A DNA stretch of 64,000 bases, taken from contig NZ_JBLZUR010000002.1 of NCBI RefSeq assembly GCF_048565625.1, positions 2,976,001 through 3,040,000 of the forward strand, written 5' to 3'. This DNA is from JBLZUR01 sp048565625. GTDB taxonomy: Bacteria; Pseudomonadota; Alphaproteobacteria; Sphingomonadales; Sphingomonadaceae. Below are positions 32,797 through 42,947 of the stretch, one piece after another. A program made the translations under genes and the position numbers. How positions within the stretch are numbered: the stretch's first letter is position 1; each line of letters starts with the position of its first letter. The notes beneath the pieces were generated by a model. It was not told the origin of the DNA, ran no database searches, and worked only from the letters and a program-made list of their open reading frames with translations.

Positions 32797-35685
32797 TTAG
32801 AAACGCAGCGTCGCGTTCACGAAGAAGCTGCGACCCAGCACGTCGTAGACGTTCGGGTAGGTGTTGGACTGCTCACCGTTGCCGCCGTTCTGCGCGGAGG
32901 CCATCAGCGGCGGCTTCTTGTCGAACACGTTGTTCATGCCGCCCGAGAGGGTGAAGTTGTCGTTGGCTTCGAACGACGCCGCGAGATCGAAGTAGTTCTT
33001 CGCCTTACGCTTCTCCGACCAGTAGTCGATCGAGTCATCGTCGTCGCGCACCTTGCCGATGTAGCGCCACGTACCTTGGAGGGTGATCGCATCCATGGTG
33101 AAGCCGATCTTGCCCACATGCTTCCACTTCGGCGTCGGCTGACCGCAGTTGTTGCCGAAGCGACCGGCACACTCGTTGACGATCGGAATGCCGACGATCG
33201 GCGTGAAGTCATACTTCAGCAGACGGCTGCCGTTGAACGAGAAGAACACCTTGCTCTCCTCCGCACCGAACAGGCCGAAGTTCAGCGGCACGTTGTAGGA
33301 AACGCCCACGTCGATGCCGTTGGTCTTCAGACCGCCCGAGTTGAGGGAGGTGTCCAAGATCGAGTCGACCAGACCATCGGGAGTACGACCGATGCCGCCG
33401 CAATACTCCTGCAGGCCAGCATCGAAGCATGCCGCAAAGAGGTTGGCCTGACCCAGACGCGAGATGTAGCCGTCGATCTTGATGTTATAGTAGTCGACGG
33501 TCGCGCTGAACCGCGGGATGAAGCTGGGCGAGAGCACGGCGCCGACCGTCCAGGTCTTCGACTTCTCTTCGCGCAGGTTCTGATTGCCACGGATCGTCGT
33601 CGGCGGATTCACCAGATCCGGGTTGTTGAGGAGTTCGTTGCCAAGCTGAGCCAGGGGCACACCGTTGGCGAGACACTGATCACGCAGAGTGCCTGCGGCC
33701 GTTGCAGCGGCCGTACCGCACGGATCCGACGCGCCATCGAAGCTGACGGTCTGACCCAGGAAAAGCTCGTTCACGCTCGGCCCGCGGATCGCACGCTGGT
33801 ACTGACCCCGGAACCCAATACCCTGAACCGGCTCCCACTGGCCGCCGGCGGCCCAGGTGAACACGTTGCCGACCGCATTCGAATAGTTCGAATAACGTGC
33901 CGCGCCGTTCAGTTCGAGGAGGTGAGCGAAGGGCTGATCCCGCAGAAGCGGAACGTTCACTTCGCCGAAGAACTCCAGAACGTCGTAGCTGCCGCCGGTC
34001 GGCGCGCCTGGGTTGAAGCCCGCGACGTTGCCCGAGGAAAGGTTCTGGTCAGGATCGGTGCGACCGCTCTCCTTGCGCCACTCCACACCGAGGGAGACGC
34101 CGACGCCGCCGGCGCCCAGATCGAACAGTTCCGAGTTGGTGATCGCGAAGCTCGCGACCTGGGTCGTGTACTCCTCGATGTTGGTCGCACCGAGCGCCAG
34201 GAAGTTCGCCTGATCAGACGTCAGGTTGCCGATGCCGAACAGGTTCGTCGGCACGCAGCCCGCGGCGCCGCTGGCGCAGACAAGGTCCCCACCGTTGGGC
34301 AACCCGCTGATATCGCCGGTGACCGGATCACGGAAACCCGTCGAAACGCCATTCAGGAAGTTCGTCAGGTTCACGTTGCCCGTCTGGCGCTGCGTATTCT
34401 TGGTCCGGGCATACATGTAGTAGCCGTCATAGTTCCAGCCGGACCCGATATCGCCCGACATACCGCCCAACAGGCGGAAGGCGTTACGCTCGTCCTGCTG
34501 ACGACGCGGGCCGACGCCGACCGTGCGGAAACCGTAGGAGCTCACCGGAACGTAGCCGTCGCCATCCGCGTCCAGCCCAGCCAGGAACGACTGCGTGTCA
34601 GCGTTGAAGAACGGCGAGTAGACGTGAAGGTTGAACGCGCCGAGCGCGCGCTGGTTCGCGCCCGTGCCGAACGGCGTGCTGTTGCCGATCGGCGTGGCGG
34701 CCAGAACGCCGGTTACGCGGTTGTTGATGAACTGGCCCTCCAAATAGGGCTTGAACGCCGACGAGATCTCGTACTGCGCACGGGTGCTGATCAGGAAGCG
34801 CTCCTGCGGCACCTGCAGGTAATTGACGGGCGCGTAGTTGTACGCATCCGTCGGACCATAGGGGCTGATGCTACCGTCGGAACCGAAGTTGTAGTTGGCG
34901 CCGTTCAGGAACACGCGGCCCTGCGGGACCGAGCCCGAGCCGCCGAAGAACACGCCGCCCTCGCCGTCCTCCTGGAGGGCGTTGCGCGCGAACTTACGCG
35001 ACTGGGCGAAGGTGCCGCGACGCTTGGTGTAGCCGACATGAGTGGTGACGTTGCCGCGATTGTCGGCGAAGTTCGCGCCGATGGTGCCGTTCACGTCCCA
35101 GTACTGGCTGTCGCCACGATCGGTGAGGCCATACTGGCTGTTCAGCTCCACACCCTCGAAGTCGTTCTTCAGAACGAAGTTCACGACGCCCGCGATCGCG
35201 TCCGAACCGTAGACGGCGGAACGACCGCCGGTCAGCACTTCGACGCGGTCGACGAGCGCGGACGGGATCGTGTTGAGGTCGACCACCTGCGAGGTGTCGA
35301 ACGACACGTAACGGCGACCGTTTACGAGGACCAGGGTACGCTGCGTACCGAGGTTGCGCAGGTTGACTGTCGCGATGCCGCCACCCGGGTTGTTGTCAGT
35401 GCCGCTGGTCGAACCGGTGACCTGCGGGAGATCGTTCAGGACGTTCTCGATGTTCGCGGAGGCCGCCTGCAGGCGAATGTCCTGCTGGCTGACGACGGCG
35501 ATCGGGCTTGCGCTTTCCAGATCCGGGCGGGCAATGCGCGAACCGGTGACGACAATGGCCTCGACTTCGTCGCCTGCGGTGTCCGCCGTCTGCGCCTGAG
35601 CCGGAGAGCCGAGTGCGATGCAGATCGCGAGCGGCGCAGCGCCGCCGAGGAAAATGCGACTACGCGTTTTCAAGTTAGTCTTCAC
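32797..35685 (-). CDS. TonB-dependent receptor (962 aa)
   Basis: 962 residues from GTG 35685, with AAGGGAC upstream. Signal peptide about 1-32 (ends GSPAQAQ). The plug domain (about 45-165) includes EAIVVTGSRIARPDLESASP, DIRLQAASANIENVLNDLPQV and VLTGGRSAVYGSDAIAGVVNF. The 22-strand barrel fills the rest and ends in ATLRF with the required terminal Phe. The size and the IVVTGSRI start fit the large sphingomonad receptors, often for oligosaccharides or other complex substrates. The ligand is unknown. A LacI-type palindrome lies 113 nt upstream, so carbohydrate control is possible. No neighbouring catabolic genes are present. Confidence 0.95.
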   Translation of the reverse strand: MKTNLKTRSRIFLGGAAPLAICIALGSPAQAQTADTAGDEVEAIVVTGSRIARPDLESASPIAVVSQQDIRLQAASANIENVLNDLPQVTGSTSGTDNNPGGGIATVNLRNLGTQRTLVLVNGRRYVSFDTSQVVDLNTIPSALVDRVEVLTGGRSAVYGSDAIAGVVNFVLKNDFEGVELNSQYGLTDRGDSQYWDVNGTIGANFADNRGNVTTHVGYTKRRGTFAQSRKFARNALQEDGEGGVFFGGSGSVPQGRVFLNGANYNFGSDGSISPYGPTDAYNYAPVNYLQVPQERFLISTRAQYEISSAFKPYLEGQFINNRVTGVLAATPIGNSTPFGTGANQRALGAFNLHVYSPFFNADTQSFLAGLDADGDGYVPVSSYGFRTVGVGPRRQQDERNAFRLLGGMSGDIGSGWNYDGYYMYARTKNTQRQTGNVNLTNFLNGVSTGFRDPVTGDISGLPNGGDLVCASGAAGCVPTNLFGIGNLTSDQANFLALGATNIEEYTTQVASFAITNSELFDLGAGGVGVSLGVEWRKESGRTDPDQNLSSGNVAGFNPGAPTGGSYDVLEFFGEVNVPLLRDQPFAHLLELNGAARYSNYSNAVGNVFTWAAGGQWEPVQGIGFRGQYQRAIRGPSVNELFLGQTVSFDGASDPCGTAAATAAGTLRDQCLANGVPLAQLGNELLNNPDLVNPPTTIRGNQNLREEKSKTWTVGAVLSPSFIPRFSATVDYYNIKIDGYISRLGQANLFAACFDAGLQEYCGGIGRTPDGLVDSILDTSLNSGGLKTNGIDVGVSYNVPLNFGLFGAEESKVFFSFNGSRLLKYDFTPIVGIPIVNECAGRFGNNCGQPTPKWKHVGKIGFTMDAITLQGTWRYIGKVRDDDDSIDYWSEKRKAKNYFDLAASFEANDNFTLSGGMNNVFDKKPPLMASAQNGGNGEQSNTYPNVYDVLGRSFFVNATLRF

Positions 35686-35797
35686 GATAAGTCCCTTTTC
35701 GGAAATGGCTCTCGAGGCCAGTGTCCCACCCTCCCGGGCTTCGGTCGCGTTGCGCCTTAATGCACCGTTCAGGTATGCATAGGGGATGCACCATGCC

Positions 35798-35811
35798 TTA
35801 CAGCGCTGTAA
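35798..35811. promoter_or_regulatory. Perfect palindrome, LacI-family-like operator
   Basis: TTACAGCGCTGTAA is a perfect 14-nt palindrome in the 184-nt region between the divergent receptor (start 35685) and secreted protein (start 35870). The central AGCGCT with flanking ACA/TGT is the typical half-site pattern of LacI-family operators. Confidence 0.5.
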
Positions 35812-35869
35812 AGCTGGGGTTCATCAGGGAGCGATCTTGTTCGCCCCCTGTCACCAAAAGGCAACACGC

Positions 35870-36427
35870 GTGACCTTGAACCGCACCACAACGCCCACTT
35901 CCCTCTTCATCGCCGGCATCATCGTGGCAACCGGCGTCAGCGCGGCGCCGGCGCGTGCGCAAGGTTCGGGCGGCACACCCCCCGTCGCGCAGGCACTATT
36001 CGAGTGCCGAGGCATCGCCGATGATGCGGCGCGACTCCGCTGCTTCGACGAGGCCGCCGGCCGAATGGCCGAGGCCGAGAAGAAGAAGGACTTGGTGATG
36101 GTCGATCGCAGCCAAATCAGGGAGGCGCGCAGATCCCTGTTCGGACTGACACTTCCCGACCTGAAGATATTCGGCGGCGGGGAGAAAGACGAAAAGGAGG
36201 AGGGCGTCAGCGAACTGACCGCAACGGTGCGATCGGCCCAGCTCGGCTCGGACGGCAAGTGGCTCATCATTCTGGAAGATGGCGCCAGATGGAAGCAGAC
36301 CGATGGCAAGCAACTCGCCGGAGATCCCCGTCCGGGCTCGACCATCCGGATCCGGAAGGCGGCGATGGGCAGCTATCTGGCCAACGTCGGGAAGCAGACC
36401 GCGATACGCGTTCGCCGGATGAACTAG
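35870..36427 (+). CDS. Secreted hypothetical protein
   Basis: 185 residues from GTG 35870, preferred over ATG 35786 because it starts just before a signal peptide (SLFIAGIIVATGVSAAPARAQ). The mature part starts with a Cys pair in FECRGIADDAARLRCFDEAAGRMAE, a short helical motif seen in several small secreted proteobacterial proteins. An acidic-basic linker (EKDEKEEG) and a small beta domain follow (TATVRSAQLGSDGKWLIILEDGARWKQTDG, IRIRKAAMGSYLANV). The family is common in sphingomonads, but its function is not known to me. Divergent from the TonB receptor. Confidence 0.8.
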   Translation: MTLNRTTTPTSLFIAGIIVATGVSAAPARAQGSGGTPPVAQALFECRGIADDAARLRCFDEAAGRMAEAEKKKDLVMVDRSQIREARRSLFGLTLPDLKIFGGGEKDEKEEGVSELTATVRSAQLGSDGKWLIILEDGARWKQTDGKQLAGDPRPGSTIRIRKAAMGSYLANVGKQTAIRVRRMN

Positions 36428-36452
36428 ACGGCGTTGGCGACGCGAATGACGG

Positions 36453-37094
36453 TCAGCCGAGGCGATAAGGCGTAAAGGACAGGGATACGATGAGGCGCCG
36501 CGCGGAACCCTGGAAGCGGCGCATGTCGACTCTCACCCAAGCCGGCAGCAACAGCAGCTTGCCGCTCGCCGGCCGCAGCACGGCTTCCTCAGCATAGCTT
36601 CTCGGCTGCGCTCCAAGACGCGTGCGCAGCCGCAGTTCGGCCGTTTCCATGAGCGGAACCGGCGAGCGGGGATCGAGCACCGCGAACTCGCCACCAGCGG
36701 AGGGGTCGAGTGCCCCCGCATAGCCATTCGCCACGGTATACAAGCCGCTCCAGAATGCGCTCGGTTCCATTCGAAAGGTCAGCTGCTCCCCCGGGTCGGC
36801 CAGATGGGCAGTCGCCTTGACCCGCCAGTGTACGGATGCAGCGACTTCGCCCGACGCGGTTCGCGTCAAGGATCTGACGCGTGCCAGCGCATCCTGAATC
36901 AGCTGCGTCGCGGGTTCGCCACCCCAGGTCTCGAACGATGTCTCGCTCCACCCTTCTCCAGCCACTCGGCGAGATAAGGATCGTTTCCACCGTTCTTCGA
37001 TAACGGCCCTGAGCGCCGGCTGCACGGCAATCTCGTCAACGATCAGCGGCGTGGAGAACAGCAGGGTGACATCGGGTTCGGCAGACGTGATCAC
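36453..37094 (-). CDS. Degenerate 2OG-Fe(II) oxygenase-like protein (predicted pseudoenzyme)
   Basis: 213 residues from GTG 37094, overlapping the upstream oxygenase stop (GTGA). It is a paralogue of the 37091-37726 product: the blocks GGEFAVLDPR, LLLPAW and the Arg near residue 200 align with GGELVFVDPR, IAFPSF and Arg197. The metal-binding positions are lost. The neighbour's H-W-H after Thr107 is F-R-M here, and the distal His186 is Val189. Iron-dependent catalysis is therefore unlikely. Translational coupling suggests a partner or regulatory subunit of the active enzyme. The family is my inference from the alignment with the neighbour. Confidence 0.7.
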   Translation of the reverse strand: MITSAEPDVTLLFSTPLIVDEIAVQPALRAVIEERWKRSLSRRVAGEGWSETSFETWGGEPATQLIQDALARVRSLTRTASGEVAASVHWRVKATAHLADPGEQLTFRMEPSAFWSGLYTVANGYAGALDPSAGGEFAVLDPRSPVPLMETAELRLRTRLGAQPRSYAEEAVLRPASGKLLLLPAWVRVDMRRFQGSARRLIVSLSFTPYRLG

Positions 37095-37726
37095 GGTGCG
37101 CGCTCCGTCACCACCATGTTGATCGCGATCGAGACGCGTTGGCCGGATCCGGCATATGGCCGGACGGAGTGGCCGAGGAACGAAGGGAAGGCGATCAGCA
37201 GGCCACTATAGGGCCGCACCCATGTTTCCTGCTCCTCCACACTGCCGTCTGCCTGGGCATGGCGCAGCTCCGGCATGCGCATGCGCAGATAGGGCATTCG
37301 GGGGTCGACGAAGACCAGTTCACCTCCGAGCGCACGGTCCTGAGAGCCGCCATAACCATCGTCCACATAATAGACGAGCGACAGGAAGGAGCCGGGATGC
37401 CAGTGGGTTTGGTTGGAGTGGCCGGGTTCGTTGATGTTCGCCCACATCTCGGGTTGCCACGCGAGCCTGCCGTCCGTGCGATCGAGGCCTGAAATCACGC
37501 GCCGGCACAAGGCACCGGCATGGTCGAGGAGCGTGCGCGCCGCCTCTCCGCCCCAGTCCATCATGCCCTTGTCGGACTGCCAGCCGCCGAGATTGGATAG
37601 CGCGACGCTCTGGCGATCGTGACGGCGGGCGAGGATCGCGGTTTGGAGCGCGCGCCCCAGGGTAGCGGCATCGGGCACAGGCATCGTGTAGACCGGCGTA
37701 GGGAAAAGAGCCGCGAACTGCCTCAT
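37091..37726 (-). CDS. Putative 2OG-Fe(II) oxygenase (TIGR02466/PF13759-like)
   Basis: 211 residues from ATG 37726. The start overlaps the M23 peptidase stop by 4 nt. Family signatures: the NINEPGHSNQTHWHPGSFLS block with His108 and His110, GGELVFVDPR (about 134-143), FPSFLGHSVRP with distal His186, and Arg197 in QRVSIAIN for 2-oxoglutarate. These proteins use Fe(II), O2 and 2-oxoglutarate to hydroxylate targets, and substrates of this family are poorly known. The two genes on either side are an M23 envelope peptidase and a degenerate copy of this enzyme, so an envelope or protein substrate is possible but unproven. Confidence 0.8.
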   Translation of the reverse strand: MRQFAALFPTPVYTMPVPDAATLGRALQTAILARRHDRQSVALSNLGGWQSDKGMMDWGGEAARTLLDHAGALCRRVISGLDRTDGRLAWQPEMWANINEPGHSNQTHWHPGSFLSLVYYVDDGYGGSQDRALGGELVFVDPRMPYLRMRMPELRHAQADGSVEEQETWVRPYSGLLIAFPSFLGHSVRPYAGSGQRVSIAINMVVTERAP

Positions 37727-38598
37727 TTCGCCATGGGCGGCACCAGCCGCTCCGGGTCCACCCGCTGGTCCTGCCACATCATCGCCCAGTGGAGGTGCGG
37801 ACCGGTGGCGCGGCCGGTCATGCCGATCGCGCCGACGGGCTGGCCCTGGCGGACGCGGTCCCCCGGCTTCACGTCGATGCGCGACAGATGGAGGAAGGCG
37901 GAGTTCAGGCCCATGCCGTGGTCGATGATGAGGAGGTTGCCCTCCAGCGTGAAGGGTGATGCGGCGGCGAGGACGACGACGCCGTCGGCAGGAGCCGCGA
38001 CCGGGGTGCCGCTCGGGCGGGCGATGTCGACGCCGGAATGGGGCGCCCCCGGCTCCCCAGCGTAGATGCGCTGGGAGCCGTAGACACCGCTGATGCGGCC
38101 GGTGGCGGGCCAGACGAAGCGTTGACGCCAGCCTTCGACGTCCGAGCGCTTGGCGCGGGCGGCGGCGATCTGTTCGAGTTCCACCTTGCGACGGGCGAGG
38201 AACTCGGGCGTGGGGGTGGTGCCCTTGGCGAGCGTCGGCAGCGACTGGATGTCCCAGCTGCGCGCCGCGACCGACACGTCGAGCGCGACCGAGCGGCCAT
38301 CGCGCGCCCGCCCCTCGAGCCGCGCGGCGGCGGGCGCGTCACGGCCGAAGCCGATCATGAAGCGGCCATCCGGTGCGATCGGCACCGACCTGCCGTCGAG
38401 CGTGAGGCTGACGACACCGGCGGGTGCCTGACCGAGGATCAGGGCACCCTGCGCGGGCGTGCCGTCCAGCCGGAACGTACCGAGTGGCTCTACTGCCAGG
38501 GCGACGGGATCGACAGAAGCCGGCTTGGGGGGCGCAGCCGGCTGTGCGGCGCAGGCACCGAGCGACAGCGCCGCCGCCAGACCGCAAGCCGCCCTCAC
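37723..38598 (-). CDS. M23 family metallopeptidase, lipoprotein
   Basis: 291 residues from GTG 38598, coupled to DUF2093 by a GTGA overlap. A short signal peptide ends in a lipobox LSLGAC, so lipidation at Cys16 is predicted. The C-terminal LytM domain (about 165-291) has the zinc motifs HSGVD (in PHSGVDIARPSG) and HLH (in GPHLHWAMM), with NLLIIDHGMGLNSAFLHLS between. All M23 ligands are present, so a peptidoglycan endopeptidase is likely. The middle part (about 40-110) is a beta-rich domain of unknown role. Member of the xseA operon. Confidence 0.92.
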   Translation of the reverse strand: MRAACGLAAALSLGACAAQPAAPPKPASVDPVALAVEPLGTFRLDGTPAQGALILGQAPAGVVSLTLDGRSVPIAPDGRFMIGFGRDAPAAARLEGRARDGRSVALDVSVAARSWDIQSLPTLAKGTTPTPEFLARRKVELEQIAAARAKRSDVEGWRQRFVWPATGRISGVYGSQRIYAGEPGAPHSGVDIARPSGTPVAAPADGVVVLAAASPFTLEGNLLIIDHGMGLNSAFLHLSRIDVKPGDRVRQGQPVGAIGMTGRATGPHLHWAMMWQDQRVDPERLVPPMAK

Positions 38599-38795
38599 TG
38601 GCGCGGGTTGGCCTTGGTCGCGATCTCGGCGGAGGCATAGGCCTCCTGCTTGGCGGCGTTCCAGTAGCGGAGTTCGTCCAAGGGGATCGCCTCGCCCGTT
38701 ACTGCGCAGAGGACGTGGTCGCCGGGGCTGAGCATGCGGAAGCTGCCGCTGAGATAGTGGAGGCGGGCCAGGCGGCCCTTGGAGAAGTTCAGCAT
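38595..38795 (-). CDS. DUF2093 domain protein
   Basis: 66 residues (MLNFSKGRLARLHYLSGSF...), a small alphaproteobacterial family of unknown function found right after xseA. The DHVLCAVTGEAIPLDELRYW segment is typical: it holds a single Cys and looks like a compact beta-sheet fold. ATG 38795 lies 14 nt from the xseA stop. The in-frame extension upstream is non-coding. Confidence 0.88.
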   Translation of the reverse strand: MLNFSKGRLARLHYLSGSFRMLSPGDHVLCAVTGEAIPLDELRYWNAAKQEAYASAEIATKANPRQ

Positions 38796-38808
38796 CGGAT
38801 TCGTCCTG

Positions 38809-40245
38809 TCAGAGCAGCCGCGGCTGCTCGGCCTTGGGGTCGACATATGGCCTGGTGCCGGGCTTCTCAACCCGCGCGTCGACCATGCCGTCGGCGAAGT
38901 GAAGCGTAAAGGCGACGGCACTCCGCGCTGCATCCGCCGTCATCAGCGTCGCCTTGCCGTCGCGCGTACCGACGCGGGCATAGCCGCGTTCGAGCGGCTT
39001 GTCGGGGTGAAGCTGGCTGGCGAGACGCCAGAGACCGGCCAGCCGGGCGCGATCGTCGGTGATGCGGCGGAGGAGGCGATCGGGGCGGAGCCGGGCATGA
39101 TCGAGGCGAAGGCGGCACTGAAGGACACGGTTGGCGAGCAGGCGCGGGCGGAGTGCTGCCGAGGCCTCGGCAAGGTCGCGGCGACCCTCGGCAAGGCGGT
39201 GCCGGAGTGCGCGGGGGAGCCGGTCGGCAAGGTCGTCAAGCCGCTGGCGTTGCGGCGCGAGGACCGAATCCGGCGTCGGCAGGCGCGCGGCGATCTGGTC
39301 GAGGCGTTCGCGGCTGCGTTCGCGGGCGCGGTTGGTGCAGCGCGCGGTGCGGAGCGCCAGGCTATTGATATTGGCGAGGAGTTCGGCGCGGACCGGCACG
39401 GCGATCTCGGCGGCGGCAGTCGGCGTCGGGGCGCGCAGGTCGGCCGCGAAGTCGCAGAGCGAGGTGTCGGTTTCGTGGCCGACGGCGGAGATCACCGGGA
39501 TGCCCGAGCCGGCGACGGCGCGGACCACGACCTCCTCGTTGAAGGCCCAGAGATCCTCGATCGAGCCGCCGCCGCGCGCGACGATCAGGAGGTCGGGGCG
39601 TGGCACCGGGCCGGTCCCGTCGAGACGATTGAAGCCGTTCACCGCCGCCGCGACCTGCGCCGCCGCCGTGTCGCCCTGCACCTGGACCGGCCAGACGATC
39701 ACATGGGTGGGGCAGCGATCGGCGAGACGATGGAGGATGTCGCGGATCACCGCGCCGGTGGGAGAGGTGACGACTCCGATGACGCGCGGCAGGAACGGCA
39801 GCGGCCGCTTGCGCGCCTGATCGAACAGCCCCTCGGCCGCAAGCGCGCGGCGGCGCTGGTCGAGGAGCTGCATCAGGGCGCCGGCGCCCGCGATCTCCAT
39901 GCGATCGATGACGATCTGGTACTTCGACCGCCCGGGATAGGTGGTGAGCTTGCCGGTCGCGACGACCTCGATCCCATCCTCGGGCCGGAAGCGCAGGGCG
40001 GAGGCCGCCCCCTTCCAGACCACGCCGTCGATCACCGCCGCCTCATCCTTCAGGCAGAGATAGCAATGGCCGGACGCGGCGCGCTTGAACCCGGAAATCT
40101 CCCCCCTCACCCGGACATGGCCGAAGCGGTCCTCCACCGTCCGCTTGAGCGCGCCCGAAAGCTCGGAAACGGACAAGGGCGGTGCGTTGTCGCCGGGGGC
40201 GACCTCGGCTAACAGCCGCGCTTCTGCGGGTGGAGTCGAAGACAA
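38809..40245 (-). CDS. xseA: Exodeoxyribonuclease VII large subunit
   Basis: 478 residues if started at TTG 40245, which directly abuts the purD ATG on the other strand. XseA with XseB degrades single-stranded DNA from both ends. The N-terminal OB fold (about 20-115: [44 protein letters not shown]) and catalytic domain ([70 protein letters not shown]) are intact. The C-terminal coiled coil and RGYARV follow. Start is uncertain; later TTG codons exist. xseB is not adjacent. Confidence 0.93.
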   Translation of the reverse strand: MSSTPPAEARLLAEVAPGDNAPPLSVSELSGALKRTVEDRFGHVRVRGEISGFKRAASGHCYLCLKDEAAVIDGVVWKGAASALRFRPEDGIEVVATGKLTTYPGRSKYQIVIDRMEIAGAGALMQLLDQRRRALAAEGLFDQARKRPLPFLPRVIGVVTSPTGAVIRDILHRLADRCPTHVIVWPVQVQGDTAAAQVAAAVNGFNRLDGTGPVPRPDLLIVARGGGSIEDLWAFNEEVVVRAVAGSGIPVISAVGHETDTSLCDFAADLRAPTPTAAAEIAVPVRAELLANINSLALRTARCTNRARERSRERLDQIAARLPTPDSVLAPQRQRLDDLADRLPRALRHRLAEGRRDLAEASAALRPRLLANRVLQCRLRLDHARLRPDRLLRRITDDRARLAGLWRLASQLHPDKPLERGYARVGTRDGKATLMTADAARSAVAFTLHFADGMVDARVEKPGTRPYVDPKAEQPRLL

Positions 40246-41526
<1,281 letters not shown>

Positions 41527-41548
41527 GGCGCGAGCGTCGGCTACGCCG

Positions 41549-41603
41549 CCCCTCCACCACCGCCTTCGGCGGCGGTCCCCCTCCCCATCTGCGATGGGAG
41601 GAT
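41549..41603. repeat. Palindromic repeat element, family A, half copy
   Basis: 55 nt starting CCCCTCCACCAC and ending GGGAGGAT, matching only the right half of the elements at 15981-16113 and 55241-55369. The internal hairpin is CCGCC-ttc-GGCGG. Located after the purD stop and ahead of the HhH protein. Confidence 0.85.
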
Positions 41604-41641
41604 GAGAGAAGAAGGAACTCGCCGGTCGTTCCGGCGTCATC

Positions 41642-42124
41642 ATGGTTGAAGTGTTCGGAGACGTTGAGTTGGACAATACCCTGCTGATCGCCGTCATCGC
41701 GATCGTCGTGCTCGCCTTGGTGGTCTTCCTGTTCGTGCGGCGGAAGCCGGGAACGCGAGTGGATGCCCCCGAGACGCATGAGAGCACCGTCGGCCAGGGT
41801 GGCGCGATCGCGATCGAGGATGTCGCGGGCGAGTTCCTGGGCGTGGACGTCACGCCGGAGCTGAAGGTCGTCGAGGAAGGCGAGCCGGACGACCTGACCG
41901 TTCTCAAGGGCCTGGGGCCCAAGGCGGCGGCGCGGCTCAACGCGCTGGGCATCACCCGCTATTCGCAGCTGGCGGCGCTGAGCGGCAGCGATCTCGACGT
42001 GCTCGACGCCAAGATGGAGACGTTCAAGGGCCGGCTGGTGCGCGACCGCTGGGTCGAGCAGGCCGGGCACCTCGCCTCGGGTGATCGCGTGGGGTTCGAG
42101 GAGAAGTTCGGGAAGCTGGGTTGA
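41642..42124 (+). CDS. Membrane-anchored helix-hairpin-helix protein
   Basis: 160 residues. One N-terminal transmembrane helix (about 12-32, TLLIAVIAIVVLALVVFLFV), an acidic linker, then a helix-hairpin-helix domain (about 82-125: DDLTVLKGLGPKAAARLNALGI, TRYSQLAALSGSDL). The LKGLGPK-A-A-RLNALGI pattern is typical of HhH DNA/RNA-binding or L21-type domains found in alphaproteobacterial membrane proteins. Function unknown. No good ribosome site precedes ATG 41642, and the nearest AAGGAAC is 20-odd nt away, so the start is less sure. Confidence 0.8.
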   Translation: MVEVFGDVELDNTLLIAVIAIVVLALVVFLFVRRKPGTRVDAPETHESTVGQGGAIAIEDVAGEFLGVDVTPELKVVEEGEPDDLTVLKGLGPKAAARLNALGITRYSQLAALSGSDLDVLDAKMETFKGRLVRDRWVEQAGHLASGDRVGFEEKFGKLG

Positions 42125-42132
42125 GGCTCCGT

Positions 42133-42171
42133 CCCGTCCGTCCTGAGTAGCCTCTGCTCAGCACGGACGGG
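42133..42171. terminator. Strong convergent hairpin
   Basis: CCCGTCCGT (42133-42141) pairs with ACGGACGGG (42163-42171), extended by an inner CTGAG/CTCAG stem. It lies between the HhH gene and msrA stops and could serve both directions. T-richness is weak (GGTTTATTA on the plus side). Confidence 0.7.
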
Positions 42172-42180
42172 ATCGGTTTA

Positions 42181-42726
42181 TTACGCCGTCGCCGCAGCCT
42201 TCAGCCGCGCCGCGTAGCTCTTCCTGAACTTCTGCAGCTTGGGCGCGACGACGGCCATGCAGTAGCCGTTCTTGGAGCCTTCGCGGGCGAAGTATTCCTG
42301 ATGGTAGTCCTCGGCCGGATACCATTCGCCGAGCGCCTCGATGGTGGTAACGATCGGCTTGTCGGTTTCCTCCTGCGCGCGGGCGATGGCGGCGCGGGCC
42401 TCTTCATCCTGCTCCAGGTCATGCGGGAAGATCGCCGAGCGGTACTGCGTGCCGACGTCGTTGCCCTGGCGGTTCAGCTGGGTGCCGTCATGGACATGGA
42501 AGAAGATGTCGAGCAGGTCGCCATAGGAGATGACCTCCGGATCGAAGCCGATGCGGATCGCCTCGGCATGGCCTGTGCGACCGGAGCAGACCTGTTCGTA
42601 GGTGGGGTTCGGCACCGTGCCGCCGATATAGCCGCTTTCGACCGTGTTCACGCCGGTGACATCGTCGAACACCGCCTCGACACACCAGAAGCAGCCGCCG
42701 GCGAGGGTTGCGAATTGCTCGGGCAC
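42181..42726 (-). CDS. msrA: Peptide-methionine (S)-S-oxide reductase
   Basis: 181 residues from GTG 42726, which has AAGGAC 6-8 nt upstream. ATG 42771 lacks a ribosome site. MsrA reduces methionine-S-sulfoxide in proteins. The catalytic motif GCFWCVEAVF (about 11-20), with Glu and Trp, plus the resolving region TQYRSAIFPHD (about 110-120) and YHQEYF (about 142-147) are present. One C-terminal Cys (NGYCMAVV) may act in recycling. No msrB is fused or adjacent. Confidence 0.93.
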   Translation of the reverse strand: MPEQFATLAGGCFWCVEAVFDDVTGVNTVESGYIGGTVPNPTYEQVCSGRTGHAEAIRIGFDPEVISYGDLLDIFFHVHDGTQLNRQGNDVGTQYRSAIFPHDLEQDEEARAAIARAQEETDKPIVTTIEALGEWYPAEDYHQEYFAREGSKNGYCMAVVAPKLQKFRKSYAARLKAAATA

Positions 42727-42790
42727 TGAGGGTCCTTTCGATTGGGTTGAGCGGGATATGGGGAATGCCATGCGTTTTCACATCCCCACG

Positions 42791-42903
42791 CCGTTCGCCC
42801 TGAGCTTGTCGAAGCCTGTCCTGAGCGACTGCCGCAGGCAGGCAGTCGAAGGGGGCCAGAGATGAGGTTGGCGCTGGCGCTTCGACAGGCTCAGCGCGAA
42901 CGG
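42791..42903. repeat. Palindromic repeat element, family B, long copy
   Basis: 113 nt with left arm CCGTTCGCCCTGAGCTTGTC (from 42791) and right arm ending AGGCTCAGCGCGAACGG (to 42903). The interior holds a nested hairpin around GACTGCCGCAGGCAGGCAGTC. It lies between msrA and the second TonB receptor. Confidence 0.85.
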
Positions 42904-42947
42904 GGGGGTGGGTGCGGTACGAGGGAGGTGTGCGGGACGGGGGGGTG

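Noticed and set aside
32788..35760. 990-codon open frame antisense to the TonB receptor
   Set aside because: High-GC shadow of the receptor. It is Arg/Val/Asp-rich with no domain, while the other strand has clear plug and barrel motifs.
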